Below are positions 27,133 through 33,091 of a DNA stretch of 33,091 bases, one piece after another; positions within the stretch are counted from its first letter, which is position 1; every line of letters starts with the position of its first letter. The notes under the pieces are model-generated. The model was not told the origin of the DNA. It worked only from the letters and a program-made list of their open reading frames with translations, and searched no databases. Position numbers and translations under genes: made by a program. This DNA is from Acidovorax sp. SUPP3334. Its GTDB lineage: Bacteria; Pseudomonadota; Gammaproteobacteria; Burkholderiales; Burkholderiaceae_C. Location of the stretch: contig NZ_BQXQ01000049.1 of the NCBI RefSeq assembly GCF_030159055.1, positions 1-33,091 of the forward strand, given 5' to 3'.

Positions 27133-27169
27133 CGCAGCGCCACTTCTAGTGGCGCTGCGTAGATTTTTT
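27133..27169 (+). terminator. Terminator or attenuator between cvpA and purF
   Basis: A perfect 12-bp stem (27133-27144 with 27148-27159) with a 3-base loop, then TAGA and six Ts (27164-27169). The T-run begins four bases after the stem, so termination may be partial. Confidence 0.7.
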
Positions 27170-27205
27170 ACTGCGGGATCGCCCGCCTTTGGATGGAACG
27201 CGAAT

Positions 27206-28714
27206 ATGTGTGGAATCGTCGGCGTGGTCAGCACGGCTCCTGTCAATCAACTGGTCTATGACGCGCTGCTGCTTTTGCAGCACCGTGGCCAGGATGCGGC
27301 GGGCATCGTCACCCAGCAGGGGCGGAAATTCTTCATGCACAAGGCCAAGGGCATGGTGCGTGACGTGTTTCGCACGCGAAACATGCGTGCGTTGCCTGGC
27401 ACGGTCGGCCTGGGGCAGGTGCGCTATCCCACGGCAGGCAATGCCTACAGCGAAGAAGAAGCCCAGCCGTTTTATGTGAACGCTCCTTTCGGTTTGGTGC
27501 TGGTGCACAACGGCAACCTGACCAATGCGCAATCGCTGCGCGCCGAACTTTTCTCGACCGACCACCGCCACACCAACACCGAGAGCGACTCAGAGGTGCT
27601 GCTGAACGTGTTCGCGCACGAGCTGGAGCGCGCCACCCGCGGTGTTCCTCTGCAGACCGAAGACGTGTTCGCGGCGGTGCGTGCCGTGCACCGCCGTGTG
27701 AAGGGCTCCTACGCCGTGATCGCATTGATCGCAGGCCACGGTCTGGTCGCCTTCCGCGATCCCCACGGCATCCGCCCGCTGTGCATGGGTCGCAGCCCTG
27801 AGGGCACCGTGATGGTCGGCAGCGAATCAGTGGCGCTGGAAGGCACGAACCATGTGTTCGAGCGCGACATTCAACCGGGCGAGGCCGTGTTCATCACGGA
27901 CGATGGCACGGTGCATGCACAGCAGTGCGCTGATTCGCCGCAGCTCAACCCCTGCATCTTCGAATTCGTCTATCTTGCGCGCCCTGACTCGGTGCTCGAC
28001 GGCATCTCGGTGTACCAGGCCCGCCTGAATCTGGGCGAGGCACTTGCAAAGCGCGTGATCTCCACCGTGCCGCCCAACGAGATCGACGTGATCATTCCCA
28101 TTCCTGAATCCAGCCGTCCGAGCGCCACGCAATTGGCCCACCTACTGGGTATTCCTTACCGCGAAGGTTTCGTGAAGAACCGCTACGTGGGCCGCACTTT
28201 CATCATGCCGGGGCAGGGCGTTCGCAAGAAGTCCGTGCGGCAAAAGCTCAATGTCATCGCCAGCGAGTTCAAGGGCCGCAACGTGCTGCTGGTGGACGAT
28301 TCCATCGTGCGCGGCACGACCTCGCGCGAGATCGTCCAGATGGCGCGTGATGCAGGCGCCCGCAAGGTGTACCTGGCCAGCGCGGCCCCGCCCGTGCGCT
28401 ATCCCAACGTGTACGGCATCGACATGCCCACCAGCAGCGAACTCGTGGCCCATGGCCGCACGGTGGAAGAGGTGCGCCAGTCCATCGGCTGCGATGCGCT
28501 CATCTACCAAGACGTCAACGGCATGAAGAAGGCGGTGGGCTCGCTGAACGGCCGCATCGAGGGCTTCGACGCATCGTGTTTCGACGGTGTGTACGTGACC
28601 GGCGACATCACCGCGCAAGACATCGCGCGACTGAACGAAGGGCGCGTCGGCATGGAAGAGCAGCAAGAAGAAGACACTTCTCGCCTGGCATTGCCCAACG
28701 CCCAGGACGCTTGA
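27206..28714 (+). CDS. purF: Amidophosphoribosyltransferase
   Basis: A 502-residue enzyme that makes 5-phosphoribosylamine from PRPP and glutamine, the first committed step of purine synthesis. The N-terminal Ntn glutaminase domain begins MCGIVGVV with the nucleophile Cys directly after Met, so there is no propeptide to cleave and the protein is the E. coli-like form. The PRPP-binding loop 'VLLVDDSIVRGTT' is at about residues 360-372. The ATG at 27206 is fixed by the Cys2 requirement, although a frame extends upstream to 27128. It lies 37 bases after a terminator-like hairpin. Confidence 0.97.
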   Translation: MCGIVGVVSTAPVNQLVYDALLLLQHRGQDAAGIVTQQGRKFFMHKAKGMVRDVFRTRNMRALPGTVGLGQVRYPTAGNAYSEEEAQPFYVNAPFGLVLVHNGNLTNAQSLRAELFSTDHRHTNTESDSEVLLNVFAHELERATRGVPLQTEDVFAAVRAVHRRVKGSYAVIALIAGHGLVAFRDPHGIRPLCMGRSPEGTVMVGSESVALEGTNHVFERDIQPGEAVFITDDGTVHAQQCADSPQLNPCIFEFVYLARPDSVLDGISVYQARLNLGEALAKRVISTVPPNEIDVIIPIPESSRPSATQLAHLLGIPYREGFVKNRYVGRTFIMPGQGVRKKSVRQKLNVIASEFKGRNVLLVDDSIVRGTTSREIVQMARDAGARKVYLASAAPPVRYPNVYGIDMPTSSELVAHGRTVEEVRQSIGCDALIYQDVNGMKKAVGSLNGRIEGFDASCFDGVYVTGDITAQDIARLNEGRVGMEEQQEEDTSRLALPNAQDA

Positions 28715-28734
28715 ACGCACTCGATGCCCATTCC

Positions 28735-29967
28735 ATGAATTCCCCCTTGAACCAACGAACCCTCCCCGAAGGCTTGCATCCCGACACGCTCGCGGTGCGA
28801 GAAGCCATTCCCCGCAGCGTGTATGGCGAGCATTCCGAGGCGCTGTATCTCAGCAGCAGCTTCGTGCAGCCCGATGCCGCGACGGCCGCTCGCCGTTTTG
28901 CCGGTGAGGAAGACGGGTACACCTATACCCGTACCGCAAACCCCACGGTCACCAGTTTCGAGCGTCGGCTGGCCGCGCTCGAAGGTACGGAGTTCGCCAT
29001 CGGCACGGCGACGGGCATGTCTGCCATCTTGCTGATGTGCCTGGCCCTGCTGAAGACCGGCGACCATGTGATCTGCTCCCGGTCGATGTTCGGCTCGACC
29101 ATCAAACTCATCGGCGGTGAATTGTCGCGTTTCGGGGTGCAGACCACCTTCGTTCCGCAGACCGATGCCGCCGCCTGGAAGGCTGCACTGCGGCCCGAGA
29201 CCCGGCTCATGTTCGCCGAGACTCCGACCAATCCGCTCACGGACCTTTGCGACATCCGCGCGCTCGCCGACATTGCCCATGAGGCAGGCGTGCTACTGGC
29301 AGTGGACAACTGTTTTGCCTCGCCAGCCTTGCAGCAGCCTGCGAAATGGGGTGCCGACCTGGTCCTTCACTCGGGAACCAAGTTTCTGGACGGGCAGGGA
29401 CGTGTGATGGCAGGCGCCGTGTGCGGCCCTCGCTCGCTCATCGAAGAAAAGCTCGCTCCCATGATCCGCAGCGCGGGCATGAACCTCTCGCCTTTCAACG
29501 CGTGGGTCGTGCTCAAGGGCCTGGAAACCTTGTCCATCCGCATGAAGGCCCAAAGCGCGAATGCCCTGCAACTGGCGACCTGGTTGGAGGCGCATCCCAA
29601 CGTGGCCCGTGTGTATTACCCCGGGTTGTCGTCGCATCCGCAGCACGAGCTGGCGATGCGGCAGCAATCCGGCTTAGGGGGGGCTGTGGTGTCCTTCGAC
29701 GTCAAGGCAAAGACCGGTGATGCCGCATCGGCACGTGCCCAGGCGTTCCACGTGCTGGACAGCACACGGGTGTGCAGCATCACCGCCAATCTGGGCGACA
29801 CGAAAACCACGGTGACCCATCCCGCCAGCACGTCGCATGGCCGGCTGACCGAAGAGCAGCGCCAAGCTGCAGGCTTGGGCCAGGGCCTGATTCGCGTCGC
29901 CGTAGGGCTTGAACATATCGAAGACTTGAAGGCCGACCTAGCACGTGGCCTGGATACCCTGCAATGA
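28735..29967 (+). CDS. metZ: O-succinylhomoserine sulfhydrylase
   Basis: A 410-residue PLP enzyme of the Cys/Met metabolism family that makes homocysteine from O-succinylhomoserine and sulfide in methionine synthesis. The PLP lysine is at about residue 216 in '[11 protein letters not shown]'. Other family segments are '[15 protein letters not shown]', 'ETPTNPL' and '[15 protein letters not shown]'. The 'GQGRVMAG' context favours MetZ over cystathionine gamma-synthase or MetY. Position directly after purF is common in betaproteobacteria. Its stop overlaps the gltX start by four bases (ATGA). Confidence 0.93.
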   Translation: MNSPLNQRTLPEGLHPDTLAVREAIPRSVYGEHSEALYLSSSFVQPDAATAARRFAGEEDGYTYTRTANPTVTSFERRLAALEGTEFAIGTATGMSAILLMCLALLKTGDHVICSRSMFGSTIKLIGGELSRFGVQTTFVPQTDAAAWKAALRPETRLMFAETPTNPLTDLCDIRALADIAHEAGVLLAVDNCFASPALQQPAKWGADLVLHSGTKFLDGQGRVMAGAVCGPRSLIEEKLAPMIRSAGMNLSPFNAWVVLKGLETLSIRMKAQSANALQLATWLEAHPNVARVYYPGLSSHPQHELAMRQQSGLGGAVVSFDVKAKTGDAASARAQAFHVLDSTRVCSITANLGDTKTTVTHPASTSHGRLTEEQRQAAGLGQGLIRVAVGLEHIEDLKADLARGLDTLQ

Positions 29968-31379
29968 ACGAAGCCAATCCCACACCACGCGTTCGCACGC
30001 GTTTCGCACCGTCGCCCACGGGTTTCATCCATCTGGGCAATATCCGCTCCGCACTCTATCCCTGGGCTTTTGCCCGCGCGACAGGTGGTGATTTCATCCT
30101 TCGCATCGAAGACACCGACGTGGAGCGGTCCAGTCAGGCGGCAGTCGACGTGATTCTGGAAGGCATGCAGTGGCTCGGCATGGAGCCTGATGAAGGCCCG
30201 TTCTACCAAATGCAGCGCATGGACCGATACAAGGAAGTCCTGGTCCAATTGCAGGCTGCCGGCCATGTGTACCCCTGCTACATGAGCGTCGAGGAGTTGG
30301 ATGCACTGCGTGAACGGCAGATGCAGGCCAAGGAAAAGCCCCGGTACGACGGCACATGGCGTCCCGAGCCAGGCAAGACTTTGCCGGCAGTGCCTGAAGG
30401 GGTGAAGCCCGTGCTGCGCTTTCGCAACCCCCTCGGCGGCGCGGTCGTCTGGGAAGACAAGGTCAAGGGACGCATCGAGATCAGCAACGACGAACTCGAC
30501 GATCTGGTGATCGCCCGGCCTGATGGAACGCCCACCTATAACTTCTGCGTGGTGGTGGACGACATCGACATGGTCATTACGCATGTGATCCGGGGCGACG
30601 ACCACGTCAACAACACACCCCGCCAGATCAATATCTTCGAAGCCCTCGGCAAGAAGCCTCCCGTGTATGCCCATCTGCCGACCGTGCTCAACGAGCAGGG
30701 CGAGAAGATGAGCAAGCGCAATGGAGCCAAGCCCGTCACGCAATACCGCGACGAGGGCTATCTGCCCGAAGCCATGGTGAACTATCTGGCCCGTCTGGGG
30801 TGGAGCCATGGGGATGATGAAATCTTCAGCCGCGAGCAGTTTTTGCAATGGTTCAATCTCGACCACCTGGGACGCAGTGCCGCCCAGTTCGATGAAGCCA
30901 AGCTCCGGTGGGTGAATTCCCAGCACTTGAAGGCCATGGCGGACGATGCACTGGCCGCGCTCGTGGCGCCTCACCTGGAGCGCCGAGGAATCTCTGCCGC
31001 AGACTTGTCGGATGGCCGCCTGCCGCGCATCTGCTCGCTGTTCAAGGACCGCTGCGATACATTGGTTGCGTTGGCGGATTGGGCTTTCGTCTTCTATGGC
31101 GAGGTAGTACCCAATCCCGAGGAATATGCCAAGCACGTGACGGATGGCATCTGGCCTGCCATTGCTGCGCTATCGCAAGCCTTGACGGTTTGCGCATGGG
31201 ACAAGGCTTCCATCGCTGCAGCCTTCAAGGAAGTTCTCGCCGCGCATTCGCTCAAAATGCCGCAGTTGGCGATGCCTGTGCGGGTCTTGACGGTGGGGAC
31301 CGCCCATACGCCTTCTGTGGATGCGTTGCTCGAACTGGTTGGGCGTGAAAAAATCACCGGGAGATTGCTGAAGCCGTAA
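29964..31379 (+). CDS. gltX: Glutamyl-tRNA synthetase
   Basis: A 471-residue class I aminoacyl-tRNA synthetase that charges tRNA-Glu. The HIGH-type motif is HLGN at residues 23-26 in '[16 protein letters not shown]', and the KMSKS loop is KMSKR at 248-252. It ends at the TAA at 31377-31379, which overlaps the promoter of a tRNA operon containing two tRNA-Glu genes, its own substrate. The start overlaps the metZ stop. Confidence 0.97.
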   Translation: MNEANPTPRVRTRFAPSPTGFIHLGNIRSALYPWAFARATGGDFILRIEDTDVERSSQAAVDVILEGMQWLGMEPDEGPFYQMQRMDRYKEVLVQLQAAGHVYPCYMSVEELDALRERQMQAKEKPRYDGTWRPEPGKTLPAVPEGVKPVLRFRNPLGGAVVWEDKVKGRIEISNDELDDLVIARPDGTPTYNFCVVVDDIDMVITHVIRGDDHVNNTPRQINIFEALGKKPPVYAHLPTVLNEQGEKMSKRNGAKPVTQYRDEGYLPEAMVNYLARLGWSHGDDEIFSREQFLQWFNLDHLGRSAAQFDEAKLRWVNSQHLKAMADDALAALVAPHLERRGISAADLSDGRLPRICSLFKDRCDTLVALADWAFVFYGEVVPNPEEYAKHVTDGIWPAIAALSQALTVCAWDKASIAAAFKEVLAAHSLKMPQLAMPVRVLTVGTAHTPSVDALLELVGREKITGRLLKP

Positions 31380-31394
31380 AAACCTGTCTATAAT
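31365..31394 (+). promoter_or_regulatory. Sigma-70 promoter of the tRNA operon
   Basis: -35 TTGCTG (31365-31370), an 18-base spacer, a perfect -10 TATAAT (31389-31394), and a GC-containing discriminator. The -35 lies inside the end of gltX. Confidence 0.75.
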
Positions 31395-31444
31395 TCAAGG
31401 CTCAGGAAATGACGGCAATCACAGTGTGAATGTTGTTATTCAGT

Positions 31445-31520
<76 letters not shown>

Positions 31521-31554
31521 CTGAGAGTTATAGAACAGTTAGTTCCAAGGTTTT

Positions 31555-31630
31555 GACCCTATCGTCTAGAGGCCTAGGACATCACCCTTTCACGGTGAGT
31601 ACCGGGGTTCGAATCCCCGTAGGGTCGCCA
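31555..31630 (+). tRNA. tRNA-Glu (TTC), copy 1
   Basis: A 76-nt cloverleaf, acceptor GACCCTA/TAGGGTC, anticodon TTC in CTTTCAC, encoded CCA. Lies 34 bases after tRNA-Ala. Confidence 0.95.
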
Positions 31631-31645
31631 AGTTTGTAGCACTTG

Positions 31646-31666
31646 GCTTGTGTTCGTAACGCAAGC
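31646..31666 (+). other. Structured spacer between tRNA-Glu and tRNA-Asp, copy 1
   Basis: A 9-bp hairpin, GCTTGTGTT with AACGCAAGC around loop CGT. In copy 2 (32023-32043) one base differs, changing a G-U pair to A-U; the stem is kept. Probably a processing element. Confidence 0.6.
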
Positions 31667-31681
31667 AAACGCTGCCTGCCA

Positions 31682-31758
31682 GGAGTGGTAGTTCAGTTGG
31701 TTAGAATACCGGCCTGTCACGCCGGGGGTCGCGGGTTCGAGTCCCGTCCACTCCGCCA
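31682..31758 (+). tRNA. tRNA-Asp (GTC), copy 1
   Basis: A 77-nt cloverleaf, acceptor GGAGTGG/CCACTCC, anticodon GTC in CTGTCAC, encoded CCA at 31756-31758. Confidence 0.95.
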
Positions 31759-31764
31759 GTCAAT

Positions 31765-31800
31765 ACCCTTGCAGGTCTTTAATGTGCAAGGGTTTTTCTT
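31765..31800 (+). terminator. Rho-independent terminator between the tRNA cassettes
   Basis: A 9-bp stem ACCCTTGCA/TGCAAGGGT (31765-31773 with 31785-31793), then TTTTCTTT. It follows tRNA-Asp copy 1 by six bases. Confidence 0.8.
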
Positions 31801-31819
31801 TGGCATTTGGCCAAAGAAA
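31795..31819 (+). other. Second hairpin abutting tRNA-Ala copy 2
   Basis: A perfect 10-bp stem TTTCTTTGGC/GCCAAAGAAA with loop ATTTG. Its left arm uses the T-run of the terminator just upstream. Ends three bases before the tRNA. Confidence 0.7.
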
Positions 31820-31822
31820 GTG

Positions 31823-31898
<76 letters not shown>

Positions 31899-31931
31899 CT
31901 GAGAGTTAGAGAACGGTTAGTTCCCAGGTTT

Positions 31932-32007
31932 GACCCTATCGTCTAGAGGCCTAGGACATCACCCTTTCACGGTGAGTACCGGGGTTCGAATCCCCGTAGG
32001 GTCGCCA
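31932..32007 (+). tRNA. tRNA-Glu (TTC), copy 2
   Basis: Same sequence as copy 1; anticodon TTC; encoded CCA at 32005-32007. Confidence 0.95.
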
Positions 32008-32058
32008 AGTTTGTAGCATTTTGCTTGTGTTCGTAACACAAGCAAACGCCGCCTGCCA

Positions 32059-32135
32059 GGAGTGGTAGTTCAGTTGGTTAGAATACCGGCCTGTCACGCC
32101 GGGGGTCGCGGGTTCGAGTCCCGTCCACTCCGCCA
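32059..32135 (+). tRNA. tRNA-Asp (GTC), copy 2
   Basis: Same sequence as copy 1; anticodon GTC; encoded CCA at 32133-32135. Last gene of the operon; its 3' end faces a stretch of small unrecognised genes. Confidence 0.95.
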
Positions 32136-32196
32136 TTTATCGTTGTGAATCAATAAACTTTCGAGTTTACTCGATTCGATTCAACAACACACTCAT

Positions 32197-32231
32197 ACGG
32201 CGCCGCAGTCAAATGCGGCGCCGTTTTCTTT
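32197..32231 (+). terminator. Rho-independent terminator of the tRNA operon
   Basis: A perfect 11-bp stem ACGGCGCCGCA/TGCGGCGCCGT (32197-32207 with 32214-32224) with loop GTCAAA, followed by TTTCTTT. Confidence 0.92.
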
Positions 32232-32354
32232 ATGTAGAAGCGGTTTAGGGGAACGCACGTTCTGGTGCAGCACTCCGTAGGGCCCAACCCGGCCTGCTCG
32301 AAAGAGCATGGTCACAGCGTTGCCGGTAACGGTACGCAGAAGGGAGAAAGCAAT

Positions 32355-32504
32355 ATGAAGAGTCGGAAAACCAGCTCCAAAGCCTCGAAGTCCAAGTGGA
32401 ACCTGAAGAACATCTGTCTTCACGCGCTGCACGTTCTCGTGCTTGTTATCACCATCGCCGCGCATCCTATGCGTGATCATGGCCCGACTGGAGCGCTGCC
32501 CTAA
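32355..32504 (+). CDS. Small basic protein with one hydrophobic segment, unknown
   Basis: A 49-residue frame. It begins with a very basic, Ser/Lys-rich stretch (MKSRKTSSKASKSK) followed by a hydrophobic segment (about residues 19-36, 'CLHALHVLVLVITIAAH') that could span or bind a membrane. A Shine-Dalgarno-like AGGGAG lies nine bases before the ATG. I do not recognise it. Small size makes a chance frame possible; the ribosome site and composition are the only support. Confidence 0.4.
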   Translation: MKSRKTSSKASKSKWNLKNICLHALHVLVLVITIAAHPMRDHGPTGALP

Positions 32505-32813
32505 ACTGCTTCGATCTACGCATACCGCTAACCCCAAACCGCAAAATCTGGCAAAGTTTTGCCATTGTTCGACGTTAAAAAAACGGCCCACCAGGCGGCT
32601 ATGATTGAGTTATCGAATCGTGGTTTTCGCGTACCGAAGCCAGATTTGATCGAGCGCACATCAGTGCGGCAAGACGCGAACTGAGGCCTAGCCCTCACAC
32701 CTCGCGGACCCCTTACCACCCGTTCTCGATAGCAGTCTTTTTGACCCGCAGCCAGCAGGTCGGGCCGCTGCATGGGCGCTCGCTTCTTCCAACCCAACTC
32801 AAGGAGCTATCCA
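32505..32813. other. Intergenic stretch, nothing recognised
   Basis: About 310 bases between two small genes. A minus-strand frame covers part of it without recognisable content or a ribosome site. No RNA gene or strong promoter was seen. Moderate GC content. Confidence 0.5.
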
Positions 32814-33035
32814 ATGCCAAAGACCGCGCCCGCCACCAAAACCTCTGTTGCAGCATCTACGAAGCCTGCAAGTGTCCTGCCCGAGGGCTTCGTTTCTCCG
32901 TTCAACCGCGTCGAGATGCAACCCGGCGTGCGCATCGATGACGGCCTGTGCTGCGTCGCCATGCTGCCCGGCGTCAACTATTCTGAGCGTCCGGCGTCAA
33001 TTATCTTGAGCGGCGCGGTCGAGCATGTTCATTGA
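32814..33035 (+). CDS. Small protein, unknown
   Basis: A 73-residue frame with a strong Shine-Dalgarno (AAGGAG, eight bases before the ATG at 32814). The first 20 residues are Lys/Thr/Ala-rich; the rest is a mixed soluble sequence ('EGFVSPFNRVEMQPGVRIDD'). No known domain recognised. A strong hairpin follows its stop. The ribosome site plus hairpin make it a credible gene. Confidence 0.55.
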   Translation: MPKTAPATKTSVAASTKPASVLPEGFVSPFNRVEMQPGVRIDDGLCCVAMLPGVNYSERPASIILSGAVEHVH

Positions 33036-33046
33036 GTAGTTGTCGT

Positions 33047-33082
33047 CGCGCTGCGTTGCCGGCGAGCCGGCAACGCAGCGCG
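33047..33082. other. Perfect 16-bp hairpin after the last small gene
   Basis: 33047-33062 pairs with 33067-33082 around a CGAG loop. No T-run is visible before the window ends. Likely a terminator or convergent-gene boundary. Confidence 0.6.
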
Positions 33083-33091
33083 GCGGCGGTA

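Noticed and set aside
29616-31136. 506-residue minus-strand frame opposite gltX and metZ
   Set aside because: Antisense shadow of two clear enzymes.

Overview
This window looks like a chromosomal segment of a high-GC betaproteobacterium, most likely Comamonadaceae (Acidovorax-like). Three things suggest this: the codon usage and GC-rich, ORF-dense antisense strands; the order folC, SPOR gene, cvpA, purF, metZ, gltX; and a short dispersed element (ATAGC ... GCGCTGG) that I associate with that family. The assignment rests on pattern recognition, not on a database search. Most of the window is core metabolism, broken up by accessory genes and by a cluster of decayed genes.

Layout. 1-2637: an accessory block on the minus strand, downstream of the 3' end of tRNA-Thr(CGT). 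It encodes a secreted small protein, a zinc-ribbon/Lon-like AAA+ ATPase without a protease domain, and a small Cys-rich protein, all in abutting frames. 2638-6480: tRNA-Thr, fbp and pepN. 6541-8342: an ABC/OLD-type ATPase plus DUF4276 (Toprim-like) pair, a plausible defence module, sitting 8 nt after prfB. 8351-9455: prfB with its programmed +1 frameshift. 9661-13632: a decayed zone with a response regulator that has lost its middle, a sensor kinase broken at a G-run and, past an intact alpha/beta hydrolase, a Nei/Fpg glycosylase that has also lost its middle. 13709-15985: aldo/keto reductase, ybaK and plsY. 16117-19496: degenerate HD-GYP protein, retropepsin-like protease and yajQ on the minus strand; murB on the plus strand. 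19681-21220: an ECF41 sigma factor and its carboxymuconolactone-decarboxylase-like partner, with a textbook ECF41 promoter almost touching the sigma start codon. 21241-23858: argG, ppnP and a glycine-zipper protein, with two clear terminators. 23971-31379: a yffB-like gene (minus), then folC, SPOR protein, cvpA, purF, metZ and gltX. 31445-32135: a tandemly duplicated Ala-Glu-Asp tRNA cassette. 32136-33091: small unrecognised genes, possibly the edge of another accessory region.

How the parts relate. Housekeeping functions cover gluconeogenesis (fbp), peptide turnover (pepN), translation (prfB, gltX, ybaK, seven tRNAs), envelope and phospholipid synthesis (plsY, murB, SPOR protein), folate, purine, methionine and arginine synthesis (folC, purF, metZ, argG). 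The most unusual items are the ECF41 promoter geometry, the three broken genes within about 4 kb, the six same-orientation repeat copies (two inside coding sequence), the duplicated tRNA cassette with a terminator between its halves, and the two accessory ATPase modules.
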